A DNA stretch of 54,232 nucleotides from Pseudomonadota bacterium (GTDB taxonomy: Bacteria > Pseudomonadota > Gammaproteobacteria > Acidiferrobacterales > UBA6901): NCBI GenBank assembly GCA_021790335.1, contig JAJYEE010000019.1, forward strand, positions 1-54,232. The letters are read 5' to 3'. A program made the translations under genes and the position numbers. Below, in pieces: positions 36,025 to 45,040 of this stretch; the stretch's first letter is position 1, and every line of letters starts with the position of its first letter. The notes beneath the pieces were generated by a model. That model worked only from the letters and a program-made list of their open reading frames with translations, searched no databases and had not been told where the DNA came from.

Positions 36025-37190
36025 GCGACGGAGCCGGACCGCGGCTGCTCGACAACACCGACCCGGCTCGCTATCAGGCGAGCCGTCGCGTAACCTGCGT
36101 GAGTCTCCTGACGAACGCGTTCCTGGCCCTGGGTCAGGTGGTCATCGGCTTCATGGGCCGCTCCCAGGGCCTGGTCGCGGACGGATTTCATACGCTTTCC
36201 GACCTGACAACCGACACCATGGTGCTGTTTGCGCTGGCGCACAGCTCCAAGGCCGCCGACGAGGAGCATCCATATGGTCACGCTCGCATCGAGACAGCAG
36301 TAACAGTTGCCTTGGGCGCGGTACTGCTGCTGGTGGCCGTGAGCATCGCCGTGAAGGCCGGCCTGCATCTGCTTAGCGGGACGGTATTTCCACCTCCTTC
36401 TGCGCTTACTCTATGGGCGTCAGGTATTACTATACTCACGAAAGAGGGGTTGTACCGCTATACCGAGCGCGCAGCGCGGCGCTTTTCGTCCAAGCTCCTG
36501 CATGCAAACGCCTGGCACCATCGCAGCGACGCGATTTCTTCGATAATCGTTTTCGTCGGCATCGCTGCCACCATCGGCGGTATCCATTACATGGATTCGC
36601 TGGCCGCGATTGGCGTCGCGCTGTTTGTCGGCAAGGTCGGCATCGATCTCGGCTGGCCAGCCGTGAACGAACTGATCGACACCGGACTTGATGCTGATCA
36701 GCTGCAGCGCATCCGCAGTGCGATTCTCGGGGTGAGCGGTGTCAAGACGCTACATCTTCTGCGCACGCGCCGGCTGGGCGGGCGCGGACTGGTTGATGTC
36801 CACTTGATCGTCGATGAAGCAATAAGCGTGTCCGAAGGCCATCAGATCAGCGAAGCGGTGCGCGTGAAGCTGATCAGCGAAATCGACGGAATCGCGGACG
36901 TGATGGTCCATATCGACCCCGAGGACGACACCGCGCGGTCACCATCATCGGCACTTCCGCTGCGCGACCAGGTGCTGGCGCGGTTGAACCGGTATTTCGA
37001 GCATATTGAAGCGACGGACCGGATCGAGCGGGTGATTCTTCATTACCTGGATGGACGCATTTGCGTGGAACTCGTCATTCCGCTCAGCGCCGCCCAGGAT
37101 TACACGGAAGCCACGCGCCTGGCCGAGCAACTGCAAGAATCGGTGAAGCACGATCCTGATATTTCCAAATTGGTCGTCTATTTTCATTGA
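36021..37190 (+). CDS. cation diffusion facilitator metal transporter with extended C-terminus
   Basis: CDF-family H+/metal antiporter of 389 residues, larger than the usual 300 or so. The metal site is formed by HxxxD in TM2 (H57, D61) and HxxxD in TM5 (H166, D170), the His-Asp pattern typical of zinc-preferring members. Six membrane segments precede a cytoplasmic domain (residues about 225-300). A second domain of similar size, from LRDQVLARLNRYF to the end, looks like another ferredoxin-like CDF tail. It overlaps tusA by 4 bp. Coupling of metal export to a sulfur-transfer pair is unusual, since thiols bind the same metals. Confidence 0.85.
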   Translation: MSDGAGPRLLDNTDPARYQASRRVTCVSLLTNAFLALGQVVIGFMGRSQGLVADGFHTLSDLTTDTMVLFALAHSSKAADEEHPYGHARIETAVTVALGAVLLLVAVSIAVKAGLHLLSGTVFPPPSALTLWASGITILTKEGLYRYTERAARRFSSKLLHANAWHHRSDAISSIIVFVGIAATIGGIHYMDSLAAIGVALFVGKVGIDLGWPAVNELIDTGLDADQLQRIRSAILGVSGVKTLHLLRTRRLGGRGLVDVHLIVDEAISVSEGHQISEAVRVKLISEIDGIADVMVHIDPEDDTARSPSSALPLRDQVLARLNRYFEHIEATDRIERVILHYLDGRICVELVIPLSAAQDYTEATRLAEQLQESVKHDPDISKLVVYFH

Positions 37191-37207
37191 TGCACCATAA
37201 TGAATCA
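37191..37207 (+). promoter_or_regulatory. NtrC half-site upstream of glnA
   Basis: TGCACCATAATGAATCA begins with the TGCACC half-site of the NtrC consensus but has a degenerate second half. It lies 30 bp upstream of the full site, as expected for a paired enhancer. Confidence 0.5.
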
Positions 37208-37220
37208 ATATCGTTCAATA

Positions 37221-37237
37221 TGCACTATTATGGTGCA
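37221..37237 (+). promoter_or_regulatory. NtrC binding site upstream of glnA
   Basis: TGCACTATTATGGTGCA matches the NtrC dyad TGCAC(C/T)-N5-GGTGCA. It is centred about 85 bp upstream of the -12 element of the sigma54 promoter at 37301. Confidence 0.8.
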
Positions 37238-37300
37238 TGCCATTTAGTCTCACTACAAGGAAACAAGCGTAAAAACAAGAGATTAAACCCGTTTCCGTAA

Positions 37301-37316
37301 TGGCATATTTCGTGCA
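37301..37316 (+). promoter_or_regulatory. sigma54 promoter of glnA
   Basis: TGGCATATTTCGTGCA has the invariant GG and GC with the required 10-bp spacing and close agreement with TGGCAC-N5-TTGCA. With the NtrC site upstream it explains nitrogen-regulated expression of glnA. Confidence 0.8.
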
Positions 37317-37415
37317 AAATGTCGGGCTCAAGTTCGCTCAGGATTAGTGCCAAAGCGGCATGTCCAATTTCAATTCAGTATTGTGGTTCAATTTCCCTTT
37401 TTAGGAGGAAACCAG

Positions 37416-38825
37416 ATGTCCGGCGCCGACGTACTTAAGATGATCAAAGAAAAGGAAGTGAAATTCGTGGACTTCCGCTTTACCGACACCAAGGGCAAAG
37501 AGCAGCACGTGTCGGTGCCCGCGAGCACGGTTGATGCTTCCCTGTTCGAGGAGGGCAAGATGTTCGACGGCTCTTCGATCGCGGGATGGAAAGGCATCCA
37601 GGAGTCCGACATGATCCTCATGCCGGATGCATCCACCTCAGTGATGGATCCGTTCATGGAAGAGAAGACGCTGATCCTGCGTTGCGACGTGGTCGAACCG
37701 AACACCATGCAGGGTTACGAACGCGATCCCCGCTCCCTGGCGAAACGCGCCGAGGCCTACCTGAAGAGCACCGGGATTGCGGATACGGCGTATTTCGGCC
37801 CGGAAGCCGAGTTTTTCATTTTTGATGACGTACGCTGGGGCTCCGACATCAGCGGGTCTTTCGTCAAAGTCGATTCAGAGGAAGCCTCGTGGAACACCGA
37901 AAAGGTGTATGAGGGCGGCAACATGGGGCACCGCCCCACGGTCAAGGGCGGCTATTTCCCGGTACCCCCGGTCGACTCGCAGCAGGACATCCGCTCGGCC
38001 ATGTGTCTTGCCATGGAGGAGATGGGGTTGAGCATCGAGACCCATCATCACGAGGTGGCAACCGCCGGCCAAAACGAGATCGGCATGAGATTTGAAACTC
38101 TGGTCAAGAAGGCCGACGAGCTCCAGATCTACAAGTATTGCGTGATGAACGTCGCACATGCCTATGGCAAGACCGCGACCTTCATGCCAAAGCCGCTGGT
38201 CGGAGACAACGGTTCCGGGATGCACGTGCACCAATCGCTCGCAAAGGGCGGCAAGAATCTGTTCACGGGCAATGGCTATGGCGGGCTGAGCGATCTCGCG
38301 CTGTACTACATCGGCGGCATTATCAAGCACGCGCGTGCCGTGAACGCGTTCACCAATTCGCTTACCAACAGCTACAAGCGCCTGGTTCCCGGCTTCGAAG
38401 CGCCCGTCATGCTGGCATACTCCGCGCGCAACCGGTCCGCATCGATCCGTATACCGTATGTTGCCAACCCGAAAGGACGCCGCATCGAAGTGCGGTTTCC
38501 CGACGCCGGCAGCAACCCCTACTTCGCCTTCGCCGCCATGATGATGGCGGGTCTCGATGGTATACAGAACAAGATCCATCCGGGCGAGGCCATGGACAAG
38601 GACCTGTATGACCTGCCTCCGGAAGAGGAGAAGAAGATTCCGACCGTGTGCCACGCGCTCGACCAGGCGCTGGACGCCCTGGACAAGGATCGCAAGTTCC
38701 TTACCGCCGGCGGCGTGTTTACTGACGACCTCATCGATGCTTATATCGGTCTCAAGATGAATGAAGTCACGCGTCTGCGCATGACCACCCATCCAGTGGA
38801 GTTCGACATGTACTACAGCGTCTGA
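37416..38825 (+). CDS. glnA: glutamine synthetase type I
   Basis: GlnA, 469 residues, makes glutamine from glutamate, ammonia and ATP. It opens [22 protein letters not shown] and contains the metal-binding EAEFF segment, the HHEVA motif, [10 protein letters not shown] and the NRSASIRIP loop. [10 protein letters not shown] contains the Tyr adenylylated in type I-beta enzymes, so activity is probably controlled by GlnE/GlnB. AGGAGG about seven bases upstream fixes ATG 37416; the frame extends to 37347 only by chance. Its own promoter and terminator make it a monocistronic unit. Confidence 0.97.
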   Translation: MSGADVLKMIKEKEVKFVDFRFTDTKGKEQHVSVPASTVDASLFEEGKMFDGSSIAGWKGIQESDMILMPDASTSVMDPFMEEKTLILRCDVVEPNTMQGYERDPRSLAKRAEAYLKSTGIADTAYFGPEAEFFIFDDVRWGSDISGSFVKVDSEEASWNTEKVYEGGNMGHRPTVKGGYFPVPPVDSQQDIRSAMCLAMEEMGLSIETHHHEVATAGQNEIGMRFETLVKKADELQIYKYCVMNVAHAYGKTATFMPKPLVGDNGSGMHVHQSLAKGGKNLFTGNGYGGLSDLALYYIGGIIKHARAVNAFTNSLTNSYKRLVPGFEAPVMLAYSARNRSASIRIPYVANPKGRRIEVRFPDAGSNPYFAFAAMMMAGLDGIQNKIHPGEAMDKDLYDLPPEEEKKIPTVCHALDQALDALDKDRKFLTAGGVFTDDLIDAYIGLKMNEVTRLRMTTHPVEFDMYYSV

Positions 38826-38850
38826 GTCGATACCAATACGGCTGTCCCGA

Positions 38851-38879
38851 AACGCCCCCGCCATGGGGGCGTTTTTTTT
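38851..38879 (+). terminator. intrinsic terminator of glnA
   Basis: AACGCCCCC-gccat-GGGGGCGTT followed by T residues, 26 bp after the stop codon. Perfect 9-bp stem. Confidence 0.93.
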
Positions 38880-38913
38880 AAGTGTGATTTTTCTCGATCA
38901 GACTCTCAAATCA

Positions 38914-38930
38914 TGCACTCTTTTGGTGCA
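38914..38930 (+). promoter_or_regulatory. NtrC binding site upstream of ntrBC
   Basis: TGCACTCTTTTGGTGCA, the same dyad as in front of glnA, 63 bp before a sigma54-like promoter. Suggests NtrC controls its own operon. Confidence 0.8.
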
Positions 38931-38992
38931 TTTCATTTCCTGCTAAAATAGATTTTTGATCTAAGTCCTTTATTTTTCAACGAAATTGAAAA

Positions 38993-39008
38993 TGGTGCAA
39001 TTCTTGCT
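38993..39008 (+). promoter_or_regulatory. sigma54-like promoter of ntrBC
   Basis: TGGTGCAATTCTTGCT keeps GG and GC at 10-bp spacing and a good -12 TTGC. The -24 element (TGGTGC) differs from TGGCAC in two positions, so it may be weak. Confidence 0.6.
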
Positions 39009-39051
39009 ATCGGATCAGTAGCCCTGCCTAACGGGGAAAAGGTAAGCATCA

Positions 39052-40104
39052 GTGAATGACTGTCAGCATATTCTCGACAATCTGAGCGCGACGGTGATCG
39101 TGCTCGGCAGTTCCTTGCGTCTGCTTACCATCAATCCGGCCGGGGAAATGCTGTTTCAGATCAGTGCCCGCCAGATCCTCGGACAGTCCATCGCCGAGCT
39201 GCTTCCGCGCAATCCATCATTGATCCAGCAGCTCAGCGAAGCACTTCGCAGCGGGCACCCTTTTACCGAGCACGGTCTGCGGGTCAGTCTTGCGGACGGC
39301 CGCGATATCACCGTGGACTGTGCGGTCACGCCGCTTGCGGACGACGTCGCTACCGAGCTGCTCATGGAATGGACCCCCGTGGACCGGCTGCTACGCCTGG
39401 CACGCGAAGAGAAAATGCTTGACCAGCACGCCACCAGCCGTGCACTGATTCGCGGCCTCGCGCATGAGATCAAGAACCCGCTGGGCGGACTGCGCGGTGC
39501 GGCACAGCTTCTCGAACGCAAACTGCCCAGCCGCGAACTTGCGGAGTACACGAGCATCATCATTCGCGAAGCAGATCGCCTGCGCGGCCTGGTCGACCGC
39601 ATGATCGGACCGAATGCGCCTCTCAACAAGCGTCCGACAAACATCCACCAGGTGTTCGAGCATGTGCGCAGCCTAGTATTGGCAGAGATCCCGGAAGGCA
39701 TCAGCATTCGCCGCGACTATGATCCGAGCCTACCGGAGTTTCCGGCCGATTCGGATCAGCTCATCCAGGCGATTCTCAACATCGCCCGTAACGCAGCACA
39801 GGCCCTCGACGGAAAGGGGACGGTCTGGCTTCGCTCCCGCATCGAGCGCCAATTCACCATCGGACAACACCGCCACCGCCTGACGCTGCGCGTCGAAATC
39901 GAGGACAATGGCCCGGGTGTACCGGATGAGCTCCGCGAACACATATTTTATCCGATGATCACCGGCCGCGCCGAAGGAACCGGTCTGGGTCTGTCGATTG
40001 CCCAGGACATCATTCACCAGCACGGAGGGATGATCGAGTGTGTCAGCCGGCCGCTGCAGACGATATTCCGCATCTATTTGCCAATGGAGGATAGAAATGG
40101 GTAA
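39052..40104 (+). CDS. ntrB: nitrogen regulation sensor kinase NtrB
   Basis: Soluble histidine kinase/phosphatase of 350 residues. A PAS domain (residues about 5-110) is followed by the H-box GLAHEIKNPLGG with phospho-acceptor H138, and an ATPase domain with N-box NIARNA and G boxes DNGPGVP and GTGLGLSI. No membrane helix is present, as expected for NtrB, which is controlled by PII rather than an external signal. The start is GTG, seven to ten bases after a purine-rich GGGGAAAAGG. It overlaps ntrC by 8 bp. Confidence 0.93.
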   Translation: MNDCQHILDNLSATVIVLGSSLRLLTINPAGEMLFQISARQILGQSIAELLPRNPSLIQQLSEALRSGHPFTEHGLRVSLADGRDITVDCAVTPLADDVATELLMEWTPVDRLLRLAREEKMLDQHATSRALIRGLAHEIKNPLGGLRGAAQLLERKLPSRELAEYTSIIIREADRLRGLVDRMIGPNAPLNKRPTNIHQVFEHVRSLVLAEIPEGISIRRDYDPSLPEFPADSDQLIQAILNIARNAAQALDGKGTVWLRSRIERQFTIGQHRHRLTLRVEIEDNGPGVPDELREHIFYPMITGRAEGTGLGLSIAQDIIHQHGGMIECVSRPLQTIFRIYLPMEDRNG

Positions 40105-41491
40105 GCAGGAAGCGGCGTGGGTTATCGACGACGACCAGTCCATTAGATGGGTCCTCGAAAGAGCGCTGCAACAGGAGGGCATCGCAGTACGCACCTTCGA
40201 ATCCGCGGAGAACGTACTCGCGAACCTCAGCCATCAGCAGCCTGATGCGATCATCACGGATATTCGCATGCCCGGTATCGGCGGGCTTGATCTTCTGGAA
40301 TCAATCCGTGCGCGCTTTCCGGAGTTGCCGATCATCATCATGACTGCGCATTCTGATCTCGAGAGCGCAGTTGCTGCATATCGTGGAGGCGCATTCGAGT
40401 ACCTGCCAAAGCCTTTCGATGTTGACGACGCGGTACGGCTCACGCGTCGCGCCATAGAACATCACCGCAGGCACCGCAATGGCCCTGTGCCCGAACCCAA
40501 TGCGGTACCTGAAATCATTGGCGAAGCTCCCGCCATGCAGGAAGTGTTTCGGGCCATCGGACGTCTGTCGCGCTCACATCTGAATGTGCTCATTAACGGC
40601 GAGTCGGGCACCGGCAAGGAGCTGGTGGCGCGTGCACTTCACCGGCACAGCCCACGCGCGGACAAGCCTTTCATCGCGATAAACATTGCGGCTATCCCCG
40701 GAGAACTTCTGGAGTCCGAGCTGTTCGGGCACGAACGCGGGGCGTTTACTGGGGCGCTGACACAGCGCAAGGGCCGGTTTGAACAGGCACATGGCGGCAC
40801 TCTGTTTCTGGACGAAATCGGGGACATGCCGGCGGAACTTCAGACACGGTTGCTGCGCGTGCTTTCGGACGGTAAGTTCTATCGGGTCGGTGGACACGAA
40901 CAAATCGAAACCGACGTGCGCATCATTGCCGCGACCAATCAGGATCTTGAAAGCCGGGTCAGGGACGGCCGCTTTCGCGAAGATTTGTTTCATCGTCTGA
41001 ACGTGATTCGCGTGCACATCCCGCCATTGCGGGCACGCCGGGAAGACATTCCGGTTCTGGCCCGCCACTTTCTCGAGACATCCGCGCAGGAACTGCGCAC
41101 GGAGACCAAACAGTTGCTGCCGGAGACGGAAGCCTACGTGGGCGGTCTGTCGTGGCCCGGAAATGTCCGTCAGCTCGAGAACACCTGCCGCTGGCTTACA
41201 GTCATGGCACCGGGACAGAGCGTACGGATCGAGGATCTACCGCAGGAATTGCGCGAAGCCGAGCCCGATGCACAACGGGTACCGGACTGGGAGGCAGGGC
41301 TGCGCCGGCTGATCGAACAGCGCCTGACGCTTGGTGAAACAAATATTCTCGAAAAACTCAATCCCAATTTCGAGCGCATCCTGATTGAGGTGGCACTTGC
41401 GCACACGGGCGGCAGAAAACAGGATGCGGCGCGTAAGCTTGGCTGGGGCAGGAACACGCTTACGCGCAAACTCAAGGAACTTGGAATGTGA
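40097..41491 (+). CDS. ntrC: nitrogen regulation response regulator NtrC
   Basis: Sigma54-dependent activator of 464 residues. The receiver domain has its acidic pocket at 11-13 (DDD) and phosphorylated D55. The AAA+ domain has GESGTGKE (Walker A), the sigma54-contacting GAFTGA and the Walker B FLDEIGD. A Fis-type helix-turn-helix ([23 protein letters not shown]) ends the protein. The start at 40097, inside the end of ntrB, is supported by GGAGG nine bases upstream. Its binding sites are seen before both glnA and ntrB. Confidence 0.95.
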   Translation: MGKQEAAWVIDDDQSIRWVLERALQQEGIAVRTFESAENVLANLSHQQPDAIITDIRMPGIGGLDLLESIRARFPELPIIIMTAHSDLESAVAAYRGGAFEYLPKPFDVDDAVRLTRRAIEHHRRHRNGPVPEPNAVPEIIGEAPAMQEVFRAIGRLSRSHLNVLINGESGTGKELVARALHRHSPRADKPFIAINIAAIPGELLESELFGHERGAFTGALTQRKGRFEQAHGGTLFLDEIGDMPAELQTRLLRVLSDGKFYRVGGHEQIETDVRIIAATNQDLESRVRDGRFREDLFHRLNVIRVHIPPLRARREDIPVLARHFLETSAQELRTETKQLLPETEAYVGGLSWPGNVRQLENTCRWLTVMAPGQSVRIEDLPQELREAEPDAQRVPDWEAGLRRLIEQRLTLGETNILEKLNPNFERILIEVALAHTGGRKQDAARKLGWGRNTLTRKLKELGM

Positions 41492-41972
41492 ATGGGAAGG
41501 ACTCGCGCCGGATTTTGAGTAAAGCGCCATCGTTGATCCGTTATCACCGATGTCCGGACGTTAGTTGAACAAATTCGGTTGATTAGCCGAGAGCGCGAAG
41601 TTATTGGCGGTCTTGTTATTCATCATTCCATCCTGATGGGTTTTCAAAAAGTGAACCGTGCCCAACTGCCTAATCGAGTTCCACGCAAATGCGTGGTGCT
41701 GTTATTCATCCAATACCGCCCAAATTACTGGTATTGTCACCAAACGACTGGGTGGGATACGTGTGGCACGCGACTCGCGATATGTGATCGTGACGGACAG
41801 GCACTAAATTCCATTGCAATGGAAAAGTTACCGATGCCAGCTAATTTCATCCTCGGAATTTCAATCCGTATCTCTATTGCACTTTTTTTTGGAGCACCTA
41901 ATATATTAATTGAACGTCGTCATCCACTAAATTAATAAGTCAAATCCGCCAACAACAAGAAAGGAACCTTCC
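41492..41972. other. AT-rich spacer with palindromes, no gene accepted
   Basis: About 480 bp of lower G+C than both flanks. A 118-codon frame (41579-41935) has no ribosome-binding site and an irregular sequence, and I do not accept it. Notable structures are a hairpin CCACGCaaaTGCGTGG-like at 41681-41696 and a perfect 16-bp palindrome TTCCATTGCAATGGAA at 41809-41824. TTGCAC (41877-41882) and TAATAT (41899-41904), 16 bp apart, form a plausible promoter for the gene at 41973. Confidence 0.5.
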
Positions 41973-42668
41973 ATGCGAAGACGAATTGCTGCGCTGACAC
42001 TGTCGCGTCAGCTTGGATTCATTCTGGCATTCATGTGCGCGCAGGCCTCGGCCCATACCGTCGGGGTCACCCTCGATGCCGGCACGATGGGCTTCGGCGC
42101 CGACCTCGGCACCCAGATCATCCAGAACACGCTCGATGTGCGCGCCGGGTTCACGAGCTATACCTACTCGCGCAGCGGGACCTACAGCAAGGACGGCTCG
42201 GTGATCCCATACAACGGGCAGTTCCAGCTTTCCGGCATTCCGGTGCTGCTCGACTGGTTGCCGTTCCACGGCGCCTTCCGGGTGACCGCCGGAGCCTTCG
42301 ACAACCGGACGAACTTCAATCTCGACGCCACTCCCGCACCGGGCAGCACGGTCACCATCAACGGCAACGTCTATCCGGCCTCCGCGGTCGGCTCGTTCAC
42401 CGGCAAGGTTGACTATACCCGCAAGATCGAGCCCTACCTCGGCATCGGCTGGGGCAACCTCGCGCCGAAGCGTCATGGGTTCGTCTACAGCGTGGACCTC
42501 GGGGTGATCTTCACGGGTTCCCCGCAGGTGACGCTCAACGCGAGCAATCCGACGAACAACGCGACGCTTACCGCCGATGTCGCCTCGGCGCAGGCCTCGG
42601 CGCAGGCGAACGCGAATAGCGCCACAATGTGGCCACTCATCCAGGTTGGCTTGGGATACGCGTTCTAA
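41973..42668 (+). CDS. small outer-membrane beta-barrel protein
   Basis: Protein of 231 residues, probably an outer-membrane barrel. The N-terminus is a signal peptide ending near CAQASA-HT. Alternating hydrophobic strands with aromatic ends follow, and the last residue is Phe (QVGLGYAF), the recognition signal for the BAM complex. A low-complexity loop rich in Ala, Ser, Gln and Asn (around residues 205-220) lies between the last strands. AAGGAA eight bases upstream supports the start. It resembles OmpW/OmpA-like small barrels in size but I cannot name the family. The unusual spacer before it and the transposase remnant after it suggest a region that has been rearranged. Confidence 0.7.
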   Translation: MRRRIAALTLSRQLGFILAFMCAQASAHTVGVTLDAGTMGFGADLGTQIIQNTLDVRAGFTSYTYSRSGTYSKDGSVIPYNGQFQLSGIPVLLDWLPFHGAFRVTAGAFDNRTNFNLDATPAPGSTVTINGNVYPASAVGSFTGKVDYTRKIEPYLGIGWGNLAPKRHGFVYSVDLGVIFTGSPQVTLNASNPTNNATLTADVASAQASAQANANSATMWPLIQVGLGYAF

Positions 42669-42686
42669 GCGCCTCGGCCCTGCGAG

Positions 42687-42706
42687 CGCCCGGCGGGAAC
42701 CGGGCG
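42687..42706 (+). terminator. hairpin after the barrel gene
   Basis: CGCCCGG and CCGGGCG with a 6-nt loop, 19 bp after the stop codon. No T run follows, so factor-independent termination is uncertain. Confidence 0.4.
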
Positions 42707-42784
42707 TGATTCAACCCTGATCTGAACAAGCGGCCCCTAATGTGAACGCCGGTCCGGATCCGCGCATAAATGACGGCGAGATTG

Positions 42785-43610
42785 GAAACAACCATATTCA
42801 CTGGCCGATCACCGGGGAGGACCACGAAGTCGTCTTCCCCTTGCCACGTCGCGGTCACACAGCCATGTACAGACCTTCCTCGGGTCCTTCACCGGTACGC
42901 TGCTAAGCGATGGCTATGAGGCCTATGCCGCCTCCCCCAAAAACGATACCGAGGTAGTCCACGCCGAGTGCGAGGCACATTGCCGACGTCACTTCGAGGG
43001 GGCCAAAGAAGCCGAACCCGCGGCCACCACCGAAGCGCTGGCTTTGATCGCGATGCTCTTCCGGCACGAGGAGACCATCCGGGACAGACACCTCGAGGGC
43101 GCACGAGAAGCTCACTTATCACATGGCCCACAGCGAACCGGTCGCACGGGCCTTCTGGCACTGGTGTGACGAACAGCGCCATCGGCCGGATTTAATACCG
43201 GGCAACCTGCGGAGCCAGGGCATTGAAGTACGCGCGCGAGCGGCGCGTCAGCCTGCAGGTGTTCCTCTCGGAACCCGAGGTGCCGGTCGACATCAATCAT
43301 CTTGAGCGGGCGCTGCGCGCCATTTCTCTGGGACGGCGCAACCGGCTTGTTTTCTGGATCGAGCTCGGTACCAAGCAGGTCGGTATCATCGAGAGCCTGA
43401 TCGCGACCTGCAAGCTGCATGGTGTCGATGTCTATACCTACCTGGTCGATGTGCTGCAGCGCGTGAGCCTGCTTCCGGCAAAAGACGTCATCGAGATCAC
43501 GCCGCGTGTGTGGAAGATGAAGTTCACCCACGATCCCATGAGATCAGACATCGCGCCCGCGGATCAATACCGGTCTGGGTTGGGCGGTTACCCTTGCACT
43601 GCTACCGCAG
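42785..43610 (+). pseudogene. IS66-family transposase (tnpC) remnant
   Basis: C-terminal part of an IS66 TnpC transposase broken over several frames. One frame gives HWPITGEDHEVVFP, a second QTFLGSFTGTLLSDGYEAYA and RRHFEGAKEAEPAATTEALALI. A third gives SEPVARAFWHWCDEQRHRPDL. A fourth stretch, open from 43223 to 43663, gives HLERALRAISLGRRNRLVFW and SLIATCKLHGVDVYTYLVDVLQRV. At least three frameshifts separate these blocks. The N-terminal half, tnpA, tnpB and recognisable terminal inverted repeats are missing. The element is dead and old enough to have several lesions, but still obvious. Confidence 0.85.
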
Positions 43611-43723
43611 CGCCTTCATGGCGAACACGCGTCTTGCGCTTCAGGTCGAGGCCGTTCCGGTAACCGGAGCGCCTCCGGTGTTTGTTACGGCAGCCTTGCC
43701 CGTTGCTTTGCGCCAGCACAAAA

Positions 43724-44971
43724 TCAATCCTCGGCCAGCACGCGCTTTGCAAGCTTCGGCAGATCACCTTCAAGACCAACGGCCCGCCGCATGACCGAAC
43801 GTTTGACCGGAACAAGCACGTCAACTGCGGTGAGACCGAAATTGCGTGCAGCCCGGATCGGCCAGTAATCCGTGCCGAAGGCGCGCTTGAAAATGTCGGT
43901 AACCGCCAGCATCATCAGATTATCGCTTTTGCGCCAGCGTTCGAAGCGGCGCAGTACCTCGAATGTCCCGATATCACGCTTCAGCCGGAACGCGTTGCCG
44001 ATCACTTCTGCGAGCGTCGCCGCGTCGAGCAACCCGAGATTGACTCCCTGTCCGGCTAGCGGATGAACACGGTGCGCCGCGTCTCCAACTAGAGCCACGC
44101 GCGCATCGACATAATGCTGGGCATGCGCAAATCCGAGCGGGAACGCAGCGCGTGCGCTCACCGCCCCGATTTCACCCAGCCTGTCTCCAAAGCTTGCCTG
44201 AAGCTCCTGGCGGAAGGCGTTGTCCTCGAGATCCAGCAGTGACTTTCCGTAACGGGAATCGCAGGACCATACGATAGAGGACAGGTTCGGATCGCACAGC
44301 GGCAGGAACGCCAGTGGTCCGCTTGCGAGAAACACTTGGCACGCAACCTCGCCATGAGGCGCGGAGGTTCGAACAGTGGCAACGATGGCGATCTGGTCAT
44401 AACTCCCGCTGCAGCTATCGATACCTGCCAGTTTACGCACTCGCGATTCCGCCCCGTCAGCACCCACCACGAGCCGCGCCGTAAGCGTCGTCCCATCAGA
44501 AAGCGTTGCCGTGACACCCGCTTCGCGGATTTCGATAGCCACAAGCGTGGCCGGACACATGAGACTGACAACCGGCAACCGGGCGATGTGGGTATGTGCG
44601 GCATGTATGATTGCCCGATTTTCGATGATGTAGCCAAGCTGCGCCTCGCCGAGCTCGGCCGCATCGAAATGGATGGCGCCGGATCCCCTGGCGTCCCACA
44701 CGTACATTTCCCGCAGCGGACATACGCGTCGCTGCACGAGGTCCCGCCAAATACCGAGATTCTGGAATATCTCTCGGGATGCCAGCGTTATGGCACTCAC
44801 GCGCAGATCGTATTCGTCCTTGAAATCGGCCGCTGGAGCCTGGCCATCGACAATGACAACACGCATTCCAGCCTGTCCGCAGGCGAGTGCGAGCGCGGCG
44901 CCGACCATGCCCGCACCAACGATGATCAGATCGCAATCCATGCTGGCGCGACGACTATTCATCTTGTTCAT
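43724..44971 (-). CDS. ubiI: UbiH/UbiI-family FAD monooxygenase
   Basis: Aromatic-ring hydroxylase of 415 residues in the ubiquinone pathway. The N-terminal FAD motif is GAGMVGAALA; the middle GADGAESRVR and the late GDAAHRVHPLAGQGVNLGL are the family's second and third FAD signatures. Position after pepP and ubiH matches E. coli ubiI (visC), which hydroxylates C5 of the ring; UbiF-type activity is the alternative and cannot be separated by eye. The start at 44971 has AGGG upstream; 44941 is a second option. The 3' end faces the IS66 remnant. Confidence 0.87.
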   Translation of the reverse strand: MNKMNSRRASMDCDLIIVGAGMVGAALALACGQAGMRVVIVDGQAPAADFKDEYDLRVSAITLASREIFQNLGIWRDLVQRRVCPLREMYVWDARGSGAIHFDAAELGEAQLGYIIENRAIIHAAHTHIARLPVVSLMCPATLVAIEIREAGVTATLSDGTTLTARLVVGADGAESRVRKLAGIDSCSGSYDQIAIVATVRTSAPHGEVACQVFLASGPLAFLPLCDPNLSSIVWSCDSRYGKSLLDLEDNAFRQELQASFGDRLGEIGAVSARAAFPLGFAHAQHYVDARVALVGDAAHRVHPLAGQGVNLGLLDAATLAEVIGNAFRLKRDIGTFEVLRRFERWRKSDNLMMLAVTDIFKRAFGTDYWPIRAARNFGLTAVDVLVPVKRSVMRRAVGLEGDLPKLAKRVLAED

Positions 44972-45040
44972 CGCAGCGACCCTGGGCTGCGCCAGTGGCG
45001 GACTGCACGGTCCCGTACTGCCAATCTGTTCATGGGTCGG

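Noticed and set aside
41579-41935. 118-codon frame in the AT-rich spacer
   Set aside because: No Shine-Dalgarno, irregular composition, no family resemblance, and several palindromes inside it fit regulatory DNA better.
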